DNA of 47,208 bases from Anaerolineales bacterium UBA1429 (GCA_002329325.1 DCTX01000077.1:1-47208), one strand, 5' to 3'. Positions 1-8,607 are shown, numbered from the stretch's first letter. Translations and numbers: made by a program. The notes: generated by a model not told the origin, from the letters alone.

Positions 1-2433
1 GACCAGATGGCCGTGCACGTGCCCCTCTCGGAGCCGGCCGTGCGCGAGGCCCGCGAGCTGATGCTCTCCAGCAAGAACCTGCTGCGCCCCGCCAACGGCG
101 AGCCCGAAGTGGGCCCGTCCAAGGATATGGTGCTGGGCTGCTACTATCTCACCATGGAGCAGGAAGGTGTGCGGGGCCAGGGCAAGGTGTTCGGCTCCTT
201 CGAAGAGGTCGAGCTGGCCTACAGCCTGAACGTCGTGCATGTGCACGCCGCCATCAAGTTCCTGTATCACGGACAACTGATCGATACCACGGTCGGGCGC
301 GTGCTGTTCAACGCTGCCCTGCCTGAGACGATCCGCTTTATCAACCGTACGCTGGACAAGAACGCCCTCAAGGATGTGGTCGCCGAGTGCTACAAGCGGC
401 TGGGGCTGGAAGGCACCGCCGATGTGGTGGACCGCATCAAGGATATCGGCTTTGAATACGCCATGCGCTCGGGCACGACCCTGGCCATTGACGATATCCA
501 CGTGCCCGAGGAAAAGGCCGCCATCCTCGACGAGGTCAACGCGCTGGTGGAGGAGGTCGAGCTGCAGTACAACCGCGGCCTGATCACCGATAGCGAGCGC
601 TATATGAAGACCGTGGACCTGTGGACCGATGCGACGGAGCGAGTCACCGACGCCGTGGCCCGCGAGCTGGACCCCAACAGCTCCCTGGGCATCATGGTGA
701 ACTCGGGCTCCTCCAAGGGCGGCCTGACGCCCATCCGCCAGTTGGCGGGCATGCGCGGTCTGATGGCCGACCCCTCGGGGCGCATCATGACCCTGCCCAT
801 CCGGTCCAACTTCCGTGAGGGGCTCACGTCGCTCGAGTACTTTATCTCGACCCACGGCGCCCGCAAGGGTCTGGCCGATACGGCCCTGCGCACGGCAGAC
901 GCGGGCTATCTGACCCGCCGTCTGGTGGACGTGGCCCAGGACGTGATCATCAACGCCGAGGATTGCGAGACGACCCAGGGCATCTGGATCACCCGCGAAT
1001 CGTCCGAAGAGGCGGGTGAGGAGCTGGGCGTGCGCATCGCCGGACGCTTTGCGGCGGGGCCGGTGGTGGATCCGGATAGCGGCGAGCTGCTGCTGGCCAA
1101 CGGCGAGTACATTGACGACGAGGTCGCGCAGCGCATCCAGGAGAGCAAGGTCGAGCGGGTGTATGTGCGCTCGGCCCTCACCTGCCAGCTGCGTCACGGC
1201 ATCTGCCAGCGCTGCTACGGCCGCGACCTGGGCCGCAACGAGATGGTCAAGCTCGGCGCGGCGGTCGGCATCGTGGCGGCGCAGTCCATCGGCGAGCCTG
1301 GCACCCAGCTCACGCTGCGCACCTTCCACACGGGCGGTGTGGCCGGAGCGGGCGATATCACCCAGGGTCTGCCCCGCGTGCAGGAGCTGTTCGAGGCGCG
1401 CATCCCCAGGGGTGAGGCCATCATCGCCGATATCGGCGGCCGGGTGGCCATCCGCGCAGAAGGGGTCCGGCGCTGGGTGACGGTAGCCAGCAGCACGGTG
1501 CGGCGTGTGCCGCACAGCGTGCCGGAGGGCTATACCGCGCTGGTGCTGGGCGGCGAAGAGGTCGAAAAGGGCGATGTGCTGGCCACCGCCGAAGGGCAGG
1601 AGGACATCCTGGCCCGTACCTCGGGGCGCGTGAGCGTCGAAGAGGGGCGCATCGTCATCGTCCATGAAGAGGTTCGCCAGCGGGAGTACGAGATCCCCGC
1701 CACGGCGCGCCTGCGGGTGGAGCCGGGCGACGAGATCCATGCCGGCGACCAGATCACCGAGGGCGTCAAGAACCCCCACGAGATCCTCCGCATCATGGGC
1801 ATCGAGGATGTGCGCGAGTATCTGGTGGTCGAGATCCAGAAGGTGTACAGCTCGCAAGGCGTGACCATCAACGACAAGCATATCGAGGTGATCGTGCGCC
1901 AGATGCTGCGTCGCGTGGTGGTGACCTCCGCCGGCGATACCGGGTTCCTGCCCGGCGAACTGGTGGACCGCATCGACCTGGAGCTGGCCAACCAGAAGGC
2001 GATCGAAGAGGGCGCTGCCCCCGCCGCGGCCGAGCCCGTGGTGCTGGGCATCACCAAGGCGGCCCTGAACACCGAGAGCTTTTTGTCGGCGGCCTCCTTC
2101 CAGCATACCATCAGTGTCCTGGCCAGCGCCGCCGTCGAGGGGCGCGTGGATGACCTGCGTGGCCTGAAGGAGAGCGTCCTCATCGGCAAGCTGATCCCCG
2201 CTGGGACCGGCTTCCGCGAGCATCTGGAGCAAGAGGCAGAGGAGGAGGCCCTCTCTGAGGAGGCCATCCTCGAGGCCATGGATGACGATCTGCTCGGTGG
2301 CATGAGCGATGGCCTGCTGGGCGGCATCGACCCGATCGATGAGCTGGACGCGCTGGACGCTGCCTATCGAGCCAAGAGCGGCGGCGCCCCCAGCCCGCGC
2401 CTACCCATGCCGGATACTTCGTCTGAGAGCTAA
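1..2433 (+). CDS. rpoC: DNA-directed RNA polymerase subunit beta' (3' part)
   Basis: Catalytic beta' subunit of RNA polymerase. The gene is cut by the window edge: the first codon (gac) is the last Asp of the NADFDGD magnesium-binding motif, and the family sequence continues at once with QMAVHVPLS. The second zinc site is visible (Cys in NAEDCETTQG, then CQLRHGICQRCYGRDL). The trigger-loop region AAQSIGEPGTQLTLRTFHTGG follows, then a beta' C-terminal jaw/clamp region. The acidic, Gly-rich tail ends at TAA 2431-2433. The reading frame is open from base 1, so the ATG at base 7 is not the start. The next gene begins 2 nt after the stop. Identification is certain; only the N-terminal half is missing. 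Confidence 0.98.
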   Translation, partial: DQMAVHVPLSEPAVREARELMLSSKNLLRPANGEPEVGPSKDMVLGCYYLTMEQEGVRGQGKVFGSFEEVELAYSLNVVHVHAAIKFLYHGQLIDTTVGRVLFNAALPETIRFINRTLDKNALKDVVAECYKRLGLEGTADVVDRIKDIGFEYAMRSGTTLAIDDIHVPEEKAAILDEVNALVEEVELQYNRGLITDSERYMKTVDLWTDATERVTDAVARELDPNSSLGIMVNSGSSKGGLTPIRQLAGMRGLMADPSGRIMTLPIRSNFREGLTSLEYFISTHGARKGLADTALRTADAGYLTRRLVDVAQDVIINAEDCETTQGIWITRESSEEAGEELGVRIAGRFAAGPVVDPDSGELLLANGEYIDDEVAQRIQESKVERVYVRSALTCQLRHGICQRCYGRDLGRNEMVKLGAAVGIVAAQSIGEPGTQLTLRTFHTGGVAGAGDITQGLPRVQELFEARIPRGEAIIADIGGRVAIRAEGVRRWVTVASSTVRRVPHSVPEGYTALVLGGEEVEKGDVLATAEGQEDILARTSGRVSVEEGRIVIVHEEVRQREYEIPATARLRVEPGDEIHAGDQITEGVKNPHEILRIMGIEDVREYLVVEIQKVYSSQGVTINDKHIEVIVRQMLRRVVVTSAGDTGFLPGELVDRIDLELANQKAIEEGAAPAAAEPVVLGITKAALNTESFLSAASFQHTISVLASAAVEGRVDDLRGLKESVLIGKLIPAGTGFREHLEQEAEEEALSEEAILEAMDDDLLGGMSDGLLGGIDPIDELDALDAAYRAKSGGAPSPRLPMPDTSSES

Positions 2434-2435
2434 CG

Positions 2436-5400
2436 ATGAACAGCCGCCATATCCGGCGTCTGACCCATCACAAGAGAAACCCAGGCAGAGGACTCACCGT
2501 CCTCCGCCTGGGTTTGCTGTTGGTCGGCGCCACCCTGTTGTCCGTTGTCGTTATGCTGGCGCTCACCGTGGGCACCATCTACACCGTCTATGCCTCGTAC
2601 GTCCAGGAATTGCCCTCTGCCGAGGAGATCCGGGAGCGCTCCGTTCAGGGCGCCGAGACGACCCGCATCTATGACCGCACCGGCCAGCATGTCCTCTATG
2701 AGATTGTGCCCCCAGAGGGAGGGCGGCGCACCTGGGTGACCCTCGATCAGATCCCCGAGCACCTGCGCAACGCCACCATCACCATGGAGGACAAGAACTT
2801 TTACGACGAGACGCTGTACACCAACTTTTACGGCATCAACGTAGAAGGGGTGGCGCGAGCCGTCTTTGGTGAGCTGAGCGGCGACGATCTCGGCGGCGGA
2901 AGCTCGATCCCTCAGCAGCTCGTCAAGCTGATGGTGTTCGAGACCTTTGAGGAACGGGCCGAGCGCAGCTACCTGCGCAAGGTGCAGGAGTGGATCCTGA
3001 CCATCGAGCTGACGCGCCGCTACCCGGGGGCCGAGGGGCGCGACCAGATCCTGGAAGCGTACCTGAACAACGTCTTTTACGGGCACTTTGCCGTGGGCGT
3101 CGAGGCGGCGGCCCAGACCTACTTTGGCAAGTCGGTGCAAGATCTGACCCTGGCCGAGTGCGCCATGTTGGTGCCCCTGGGGCAGGCGCCGGCCCTCAAC
3201 CCGATCTCCGCGCCCGAGGAGGCCAAGAAACGCCAGGAGCAGGTGCTGGATACCATGTACCTGCGCGGCTATATCACCTCCGAGGAGGCCTACGAGGCCA
3301 AGAAGCAGCCCATCGTGGTGCAGGCGCCGGTCAACCAGATGCTGGCGCCCCACTGGGTGCTCTATGTGCGCAGCCAGCTTGAGGAGCGCTTTGGCAGCGA
3401 GGCGGTCTATGGCGGCGGGCTGCAGGTCATCACCACCCTCGATCTGGATGTCCAGCACGAGGCTGAGCGCCTGGCCCGAGAGCATATCGCCTCGATCCGT
3501 GAATCCAACGATGTGGGCAATGCCGCCGTCGTCGTGCTGGATGCCAAGACGGCCCAGATCCTGGCCATGGTGGGCAGCCTGGACTATAACGACGAGAGCA
3601 TCGACGGCAATATCAACATGGCGCTGGCGCCCCGGCAGCCCGGCTCCAGCTTCAAGCCGTTCACCTATGCCACGGCCTTTGCCCAGGGCTACACGCCCGC
3701 CACCATGGTGATGGACGTGCGCACCAGCTTCCCCGACTCGCCCAACCCGCCCTACGTGCCGGAGAACTTTACCCGGCAGTACAAGGGCCCCATCCTGCTG
3801 CGAGAGGCGCTGGCCTCGTCGTACAACATCCCCGCCGTGGCGATGATGCACAAGGTGGGCACCATGAACGTGGTGGCCCTGGCCCATGCCATGGGGATCG
3901 AGACCCTGGGCGCCGCCAACTATGGCCTGGCGCTGACTCTGGGCGGCGGCGACGTGCGCCTGATCGACATGGCCTATGCCTACAGTGTCTTTGCCAATGG
4001 CGGCGCCATGATCGGCGAGCCCAAGCCCGCAGAGAGCTTTCGCCCCGGCTATCGGCAGCTGGACCCTGTCACGATCCTGGAGGTGCGGAATTCGGCGGGC
4101 GAGCTGATCTACAGCCATCTGCAGCCCGAGCGCCGCGAGGTGCTCTCGCCCGAGGTGGCCTATCTCATCAGCGATATCCTCTCGGATAACCAGGCCCGCG
4201 CGCCGGGCTTTGGCACCAACAGCCCGCTGGTGATCCCCGATCGGCCGGCGGCCGTCAAGACCGGCACCACCAACAACTTTCACGATAGCTGGACCGTGGG
4301 ATACACCCCCCAGTATGTCGTCGCCGTGTGGTCGGGCAACGCCGACTATACGCCGATGCGCAACGCCACCGGCGTGCGCACATCGGGGCCCATCTGGCAG
4401 GGCCTGATGCTCTACCTGCACCAGGACAAGCCGGTGGAAGGCTTTGAGCGACCCCCGGGGATCGTGATGGCGGTGGTGGATAGCACCTCCGGCAAGCTGC
4501 CCACCGAGTATTCGCCCTCGCGCCGTCAGGAGCTCTTTATCGAGGGCACCGTGCCCACCACCTATGACGATGTGCACAAGCCCTTTGCCATCTGCCGCGC
4601 CAGCGGCAAGCTGGCCACGGTGTACTGCCCTGCCGAAGAGGTCGATACCCAGGTGTTCACCATCTATCCGCCCGAGGCCGATGACTGGGTGCGCGATCAA
4701 GAGATCCCCCAGCCGCCCACCCAGTTCTGCGATCTGCACGGGCCGACCCTGGCCAGTGCCGATGTGGCCATCACCAGCCCCCGGAGCTTTGGCGCCGTGA
4801 GCGGCGTGGTCTCGATCATGGGCAATGCCCGGGCGGGCAGCCAGGAGCGCTTCTGGCTGCAAGTTGGGCAGGGGGTCGAGCCCACCGAGTGGACGCCCAT
4901 CACGCCAGAGCAGGGTCACCGCGTGGACAATGGCCTGCTGGCCACCTGGGATACCACCGGCCTGGACGGCCTCTATACACTGCAACTGGTCGTCATCGAT
5001 GGCGGAGCGCAGCGCGAGGTGCGCGTGCCGGTGGTGGTGGATAGCCAGCCTCCGCAGGTGGAGCTCAGCCGACCCAACCCGGCCGGTGCGCTCTATAACC
5101 CGGCGGCGTTCCAGCGGGACGAAGACCGCACCTACGAAGCGGGCTATGACGAATGGATCAACATCCAGGTCGAGGCTAAGGACAATGTGTCCATCAGCCA
5201 CATCGACTTTTACATGAACGGCCACCTGGTGGGCACCAGCACGGTGGCGCCCTATACGGCGCGCGTCATGTTCGCGGACCTGCCCGGCGCGATCGAGGAC
5301 CGTGAGGCGCTGCTGCAGGAGGTGGGCTCCTTGCCCGAGCTCAAGCCGCCCACCGCACGGGCCCAGTCCTTCATCATCCACGTGGTGGCCTATGACACCG

Positions 5401-5459
5401 CCGGCAACCGCACAGTGAGCGCCCCGGTGGACGCCTACTATGTTCCGCGCCAGCAGTAA
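2436..5459 (+). CDS. Class A penicillin-binding protein (bifunctional transglycosylase/transpeptidase)
   Basis: Makes peptidoglycan by polymerising lipid II (GT51 domain) and cross-linking stem peptides (transpeptidase domain), anchored in the cytoplasmic membrane. The 1007-aa protein starts with a basic cytoplasmic tail and one membrane helix (about residues 25-50). GT51 motifs follow: MEDKNFYDE with the catalytic Glu near residue 117, GGSSIPQQLVKL, RKVQEWILTIEL and ILEAYLNNVFYG. Transpeptidase motifs are SSFK (about 404), SYN (about 461) and KTGT (about 607). About 250 C-terminal residues form Ig/fibronectin-like beta domains, usual for long class A PBPs. The start at ATG 2436 keeps the basic tail before the helix; the ribosome site is weak and coupling to rpoC is likely. 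A terminator-like hairpin lies within codons 15-26. Confidence 0.95.
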   Translation: MNSRHIRRLTHHKRNPGRGLTVLRLGLLLVGATLLSVVVMLALTVGTIYTVYASYVQELPSAEEIRERSVQGAETTRIYDRTGQHVLYEIVPPEGGRRTWVTLDQIPEHLRNATITMEDKNFYDETLYTNFYGINVEGVARAVFGELSGDDLGGGSSIPQQLVKLMVFETFEERAERSYLRKVQEWILTIELTRRYPGAEGRDQILEAYLNNVFYGHFAVGVEAAAQTYFGKSVQDLTLAECAMLVPLGQAPALNPISAPEEAKKRQEQVLDTMYLRGYITSEEAYEAKKQPIVVQAPVNQMLAPHWVLYVRSQLEERFGSEAVYGGGLQVITTLDLDVQHEAERLAREHIASIRESNDVGNAAVVVLDAKTAQILAMVGSLDYNDESIDGNINMALAPRQPGSSFKPFTYATAFAQGYTPATMVMDVRTSFPDSPNPPYVPENFTRQYKGPILLREALASSYNIPAVAMMHKVGTMNVVALAHAMGIETLGAANYGLALTLGGGDVRLIDMAYAYSVFANGGAMIGEPKPAESFRPGYRQLDPVTILEVRNSAGELIYSHLQPERREVLSPEVAYLISDILSDNQARAPGFGTNSPLVIPDRPAAVKTGTTNNFHDSWTVGYTPQYVVAVWSGNADYTPMRNATGVRTSGPIWQGLMLYLHQDKPVEGFERPPGIVMAVVDSTSGKLPTEYSPSRRQELFIEGTVPTTYDDVHKPFAICRASGKLATVYCPAEEVDTQVFTIYPPEADDWVRDQEIPQPPTQFCDLHGPTLASADVAITSPRSFGAVSGVVSIMGNARAGSQERFWLQVGQGVEPTEWTPITPEQGHRVDNGLLATWDTTGLDGLYTLQLVVIDGGAQREVRVPVVVDSQPPQVELSRPNPAGALYNPAAFQRDEDRTYEAGYDEWINIQVEAKDNVSISHIDFYMNGHLVGTSTVAPYTARVMFADLPGAIEDREALLQEVGSLPELKPPTARAQSFIIHVVAYDTAGNRTVSAPVDAYYVPRQQ
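2480..2512 (+). terminator. Strong hairpin inside the start of the PBP gene, possible rpoC terminator/attenuator
   Basis: Bases 2480-2493 (CCCAGGCAGAGGAC) pair with 2499-2512 (GTCCTCCGCCTGGG): 14 positions, one mismatch, 5-nt loop, then TTTGCTGTT. This looks like an intrinsic terminator, yet it lies about 45 nt inside the coding sequence of the following penicillin-binding protein. It could end rpoC transcription partially, or act as an attenuator or translation-sensitive structure. The T-tract is short, so full termination is uncertain. Confidence 0.5.
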
Positions 5460-5471
5460 CACGGGATCAGC

Positions 5472-5508
5472 ATCGCCCCAGAGCCACTCCGCAGCGCTCT
5501 GGGGCGAT
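5472..5508 (+). terminator. Terminator-like hairpin after the PBP gene
   Basis: Bases 5472-5484 (ATCGCCCCAGAGC) and 5496-5508 are a perfect 13-bp inverted repeat with an 11-nt loop, 12 nt after the PBP stop. There is no clear T-tract. It separates the rpoC/PBP transcript from the nitroreductase promoter. Confidence 0.65.
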
Positions 5509-5521
5509 TCGCCTGTGGGGC

Positions 5522-5550
5522 TTGCGGCGGGGCGCGCCCGGCGATACAAT
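5522..5550 (+). promoter_or_regulatory. Sigma-70-type promoter of the nitroreductase gene
   Basis: TTGCGG at 5522-5527 and TACAAT at 5545-5550, 17 bp apart. The predicted transcript begins near 5557, about 35 nt upstream of the AAAGGAG ribosome site and ATG 5591. The -35 box is poor, the -10 box good. Confidence 0.55.
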
Positions 5551-5590
5551 CCTAGCGCCCAATTGGCAGGAATCTAGAAAGGAGCCGACC

Positions 5591-6121
5591 ATGGATGTGC
5601 TACAGGCCATTGCATCCCGCTATAGCTATCGGGGCGCCTTTACCGATGCGCCGGTGCCCCGCGAGGATTTGGAGCGCATTGTGCAGGCCGGGTTGCAGGC
5701 GCCCTCGGCCAGCAACACCCAGACCACCTCGTACGTCATTGTGAATGATCCGGCCAAGCTGGCCCGCCTGGCGGAGATCATCCCCAACAGCGAGCCGATC
5801 CGCACCGCCAAGGCCGTCATCGTGGCGTGTGTCGACTGGCACGATCCCCAATCGGAGCGCCCGGACTTTGGGCCGGTGAACTATGGCGCCTCGGTGGAGA
5901 ACGTACTCCTGGCGGCCACGGGCCTGGGCTATGCCACCCTCTGGATGGAGGGCTGGAAGCGTGGCGAGGGCGCTGTGGAGGCTGTGACCAAGCTGCTGGG
6001 CCTGCCCCATGAGCTTCAAGTGCAGGTGCTGATCCCCCTGGGCGTCGCGGCGCAGCCGGGCCAGCCCCGCGAGAAGCGCCCCTTTGGCGAGCGCGCCTGG
6101 TGGAACGAGTACAGCGCGTAG
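5591..6121 (+). CDS. Nitroreductase family FMN oxidoreductase
   Basis: NAD(P)H-dependent FMN flavoprotein of the nitroreductase fold, reducing nitro or quinone-like compounds in the cytoplasm; substrate unknown. The 176-aa protein has the N-terminal family signature ASRYSYRGAF (FMN-phosphate-binding Arg/Ser region), LQAPSASNTQ, and a C-terminal stretch (YATLWMEGW...LIPLGVAAQPG...KRPFGERAW) typical of short members of 165-190 aa. ATG 5591 is chosen because AAAGGAG lies 7 nt upstream and homology starts at MDVLQAI; an in-frame extension upstream to 5522 would cover the promoter. It is monocistronic, bounded by hairpins on both sides. Confidence 0.93.
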   Translation: MDVLQAIASRYSYRGAFTDAPVPREDLERIVQAGLQAPSASNTQTTSYVIVNDPAKLARLAEIIPNSEPIRTAKAVIVACVDWHDPQSERPDFGPVNYGASVENVLLAATGLGYATLWMEGWKRGEGAVEAVTKLLGLPHELQVQVLIPLGVAAQPGQPREKRPFGERAWWNEYSA

Positions 6122-6150
6122 AGGGGCCGCGGCCATCTTGGGCATCAGGA

Positions 6151-6181
6151 GGCAGTGCGGCCCGCCTTCGGCCGCACTGCC
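6151..6181 (+). terminator. Terminator-like hairpin after the nitroreductase gene
   Basis: GGCAGTGCGGCC (6151-6162) and its perfect complement (6170-6181), 12 bp with a 7-nt loop, followed by TTCAG. It begins 29 nt past the stop codon. Confidence 0.7.
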
Positions 6182-6197
6182 TTCAGCGAGCTACGAT

Positions 6198-6225
6198 TTG
6201 ACTCTGGCCCCGGGTTCTCTATAAT
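6198..6225 (+). promoter_or_regulatory. Promoter of tRNA-Gly
   Basis: TTGACT (6198-6203) and a perfect TATAAT (6220-6225), 16 bp apart. Transcription would start near 6232, a few bases before the mature tRNA 5' end at 6239. This is chromosomal sequence, which shows that the left tRNA copy keeps the native promoter. Confidence 0.8.
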
Positions 6226-6238
6226 CGTGTGTAGTTTC

Positions 6239-6311
6239 GCGGGTGTAACTCAGTTGGCAGAGTGTCTGCTTCCCAAGCAGAATGTCGTGGGTTCGAATCC
6301 CATCACCCGCT
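6239..6311 (+). tRNA. tRNA-Gly (anticodon CCC)
   Basis: A 73-base cloverleaf. The acceptor stem GCGGGTG/CACCCGC is a perfect 7 bp with discriminator T, and no CCA is encoded. The anticodon arm TCTGC-TTCCCAA-GCAGA places CCC at positions 34-36. The T arm is GTGGG-TTCGAAT-CCCAT. It is the insertion target of the genomic island: its 3' portion is copied at 40341-40405. Confidence 0.95.
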
Positions 6312-6312
6312 C
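6248..6312 (+). repeat. attL: 65-bp direct repeat (3' part of tRNA-Gly)
   Basis: Identical to 40341-40405. The preceding base differs (a versus g) and the following base differs (t versus a), which fixes the repeat ends. Crossover lies somewhere inside this block. Confidence 0.9.
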
Positions 6313-6336
6313 TAGATGTAGTAGTCGAGGCGCTTT

Positions 6337-6413
6337 GCACCACTAGATATAGTGGTGCGGGCCGGTTATGGCCCCTGTTGCCTCTATGCGCCGATGCTGT
6401 ACTGGTGCTGTAC
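6337..6413. promoter_or_regulatory. Left-end candidate integrase-binding sites
   Basis: A perfect 9-bp inverted repeat GCACCACTA/TAGTGGTGC (6337-6345, 6350-6358) shares ATATAGTGGTG with the right end (40325-40335). At 6391-6413 a 23-bp block containing TGCTGTAC-TGG-TGCTGTAC is identical to 40242-40264 at the right end. Matching short repeats at both ends of an island are typical of arm-type integrase sites; the role is inferred. Confidence 0.5.
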
Positions 6414-6439
6414 GGATGCTGTCAATGTACAACGTGGAA

Positions 6440-6473
6440 AACCGCGCCCTGGTGCATGTCACCCGGCGCGGTT
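6440..6473 (+). terminator. Terminator-like hairpin just inside the island
   Basis: AACCGCGCC (6440-6448) pairs perfectly with GGCGCGGTT (6465-6473), with inner GGTG/CACC pairing, followed by CTTGTTGT. It may end the tRNA-Gly transcript now that the tRNA's own terminator has been displaced by the insertion. The rest of 6474-6683 shows nothing recognisable. Confidence 0.55.
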
Positions 6474-6683
6474 CTTGTTGTCATCGCCTTGCTCGGGCTT
6501 CCGCGCCACCTGGGCCATGAGCCTGGCCGTTCACGCGGCGCAGGCTTATGTTTTCACTATAGCATAGGGCAAGGAGCGAATCAAGGTCTCGACTCGCCTT
6601 TCCTTGTGTCAGCGTGAGGAGTCTTGTCAGCCTGACGCCCGAGCGCCAATTGCCTGCCAGTTGAGAACAAGGGCTTCTGCTGC

Positions 6684-7745
6684 CTAAGCCCCATCCGCGC
6701 TCGGCGCAACCCCCTCCCTTGCCTCTACCCTCTTCTCAGGGCTGCTGCGATGGCTGCCGTCACCGCAGAATCGTCCGTTTTCAGCGCATGGGCATAGGTC
6801 GCCATCGTTACGGCGCTGTTGGCGTGGCCCAGGCGTTGGCTCACCGGTGGGATGGGCGGGCCGGCGCTGTGTCTGGACCTGCGCCCGCAGGATCAGGAAC
6901 ACGCCCGCCAGCGAAACCGCCCCGCCCAGAAGCTGGAGGGTCTGCGGCACAGTGCGCAGAATCATCAGGCTCAGCAGCACCACCAAGATGGGCTGGATGT
7001 TGCGGATGATCGCCACCTTGGAGGCGTCGGCCAACTGCAAGGCGCGGTTAATCAGCAGCCAGGTCATAAAGGGCCCGATCAGCCCCGCGGCAATGCCCAG
7101 CCCGATGCCTTCGCGGCTGGGCACCGTCAGTTGACCGCGCACCACCGCCGAGATCGTCATCAGCACCAGCACGATCACTGACCGATAGAACACCAGGGCG
7201 GCGTTGGGCACCCCACGCTGCACAGCGATCTTGCTGGAGACAAAACCCAGTGAGTTGAACAGCGACTCGCCCAGCAGCGCGATCAAAAAGGCCAGCAGCA
7301 CCTGTTGCCCAGAGGACCAGGTGATGATCAGCGCGCCGGCCATGGTCAGCACCATGCCGACCACTTCGCCCCGGTTGAGCCGCTCCTTGAGCAGTACCAC
7401 GCTCCAGATCACGGCGTAGACCGTCTGAATGCGTCCAAAGAACGACACCAACGAGGGATCGGTGATCTGGATGCCCAGGAAAAAGGCGGAGGCGCCCACA
7501 AAATAGAATAACCCTACCAAGCCCACCGCAAGCCACTGTTCGCGGGGCAGGGCCAGCTTTTTGGTCTGTTGGGTGGCGATGATATAGAGCAGCGAAATTG
7601 TGACGCCAGCCATGTACATGAGCACCAGAAAGGTGTCGCGGTTGGTGGTGCGGTAAGCGATCTTGCTGAGGATCGAGACCAGGGCCAGCGTGGCAGTGCC
7701 GAGTATGCCAAAGGCATAGCCTCCGAGCTTGCGTGTGTTGAGCAA
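6684..7745 (-). CDS. EamA/DMT-family transporter with foreign C-terminal tail
   Basis: Predicted inner-membrane metabolite exporter of the drug/metabolite transporter superfamily, with about ten helices in two EamA repeats; substrate unknown. Residues about 1-290 are the genuine transporter (start KLGGYAFGILGTATLALVSILSKIAYR, end LLGGAVSLAGVFLILRAQ). The last 60 or so residues are an out-of-frame reading of the integrase remnant, so the native 3' end was lost by recombination near 6857. TTG at 7745 is chosen because it sits at the usual distance before helix 1 and an in-frame stop lies just upstream; the ribosome site (GGGGGA) is modest. Function may persist because the helices are complete. 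Confidence 0.8.
   Translation of the reverse strand: MLNTRKLGGYAFGILGTATLALVSILSKIAYRTTNRDTFLVLMYMAGVTISLLYIIATQQTKKLALPREQWLAVGLVGLFYFVGASAFFLGIQITDPSLVSFFGRIQTVYAVIWSVVLLKERLNRGEVVGMVLTMAGALIITWSSGQQVLLAFLIALLGESLFNSLGFVSSKIAVQRGVPNAALVFYRSVIVLVLMTISAVVRGQLTVPSREGIGLGIAAGLIGPFMTWLLINRALQLADASKVAIIRNIQPILVVLLSLMILRTVPQTLQLLGGAVSLAGVFLILRAQVQTQRRPAHPTGEPTPGPRQQRRNDGDLCPCAENGRFCGDGSHRSSPEKRVEAREGVAPSADGA
6725..6856 (-). pseudogene. 3' remnant of a tyrosine integrase gene
   Basis: Read on the minus strand this encodes PIPPVSQRLGHANSAVTMA, then TYAHALKTDDSAVTAAIAAALRRG and a TAG stop (6727-6725). It matches, almost residue for residue, the C-termini of the two full integrases here, including the GHAN His and the catalytic Tyr of the TYAHAL segment. 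Upstream of 6857 the similarity stops abruptly and EamA coding sequence begins. It is the scar of an earlier element at the same tRNA. Confidence 0.85.
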
Positions 7746-7805
7746 AAGAATCCCCCGATGATGTTAGCACGATGGCAGTCACGGCGATCGATTGGATCCA
7801 TCTAC

Positions 7806-7833
7806 AGTATAGGTAGTACGCTCGAGGCACCAA
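7806..7833 (-). promoter_or_regulatory. Putative promoter of the EamA gene
   Basis: On the minus strand TTGGTG (7833-7828) and TATACT (7811-7806), 16 bp apart, about 60 nt upstream of the TTG start. Confidence 0.4.
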
Positions 7834-8300
7834 AGGCCCGAAACCACCGTCGTGGCCTGCCTGGCTTGGGCTGGCGCTATCGCTGGCCAAGATGGACTCG
7901 GGGCCCTATGTCTATCTGCCAGGCTCTCGCGCCCAGGCTGCACTTTATGCGGTAAAGCTGGACTTGGCTGGTTTGGGACGTCATCGGGTCACGTCCACGC
8001 GCATGGGGCTCACGCCGGGAGGTCTGCGCCCGCCATGATACCTTGGAGTCAGGCCCGCGCCGTCATCTGGCCCTCCGGGCGCGCGTCGTCCTCCTCGGCG
8101 CGGACCTTCAGACCGAAGCGCCTGTACGACATCTTGGCGGTTCCGAGCGCTGTTTTCGGTCTTGTTTGGTCGCGGCTGGTATCCGTGTTCGCCAACGACG
8201 CAAGCGACTGGCGCGGCCCCATGCGCAGTTGGCCGTTACCGGCCTCGAATCGCGCCGCCATCCAACCGCGTTGCGCTGGCCAGCAAAACCATCGCCGAGT

Positions 8301-8431
8301 GTTGACGAACGTTGACGTTCGCTGATCCATCGTGCCCCGTTACATCGGCATTGCTCTGACCTCGCGCCGATCAGCAAATCATTGGCATTCGTTAGCGATC
8401 GTTAGCGATCGTTGCTGCATCGCGCCCCGTT
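8301..8431 (+). repeat. Two 41-bp units built of 10-bp iteron-like repeats
   Basis: Unit 1 (8301-8341) reads GTTGACGAAC GTTGACGTTC, then GCTGATCCAT CGTGCCCCGT T. Unit 2 (8391-8431) reads GTTAGCGATC GTTAGCGATC, then GTTGCTGCAT CGCGCCCCGT T. The 10-bp register equals one helical turn and the units are 90 bp apart. This is the geometry of replication-initiator or repressor arrays; no partner protein is identified beyond the primase-helicase 2 kb away. Confidence 0.55.
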
Positions 8432-8607
8432 CCAGGCGCACCATCATCATGAGCCGCCTGTTCCGTCACTGCCGTAAGGTATCCACCAATACGTCCCATC
8501 CCCCTGCAAGACCCCCTGCGCGATGCGAGCGCCGCGACGCGCAGCAGAACGCAGGAATTCGCAGAGATTCCAGCCTTGCCTGCAGGTAGCGCCTGGCGGC
8601 GCTATCG

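Noticed and set aside
2430..5549. 1039-codon open frame on the minus strand opposite the PBP gene
   Set aside because: A high-GC shadow frame of a certain plus-strand gene; rich in His/Gly/Ala with no domain.
7892..8038. 48-codon open frame starting MDSGPYVYLPGSRAQAALYA
   Set aside because: No ribosome site, no family, and it lies in a decayed gene-free stretch; judged chance or debris.
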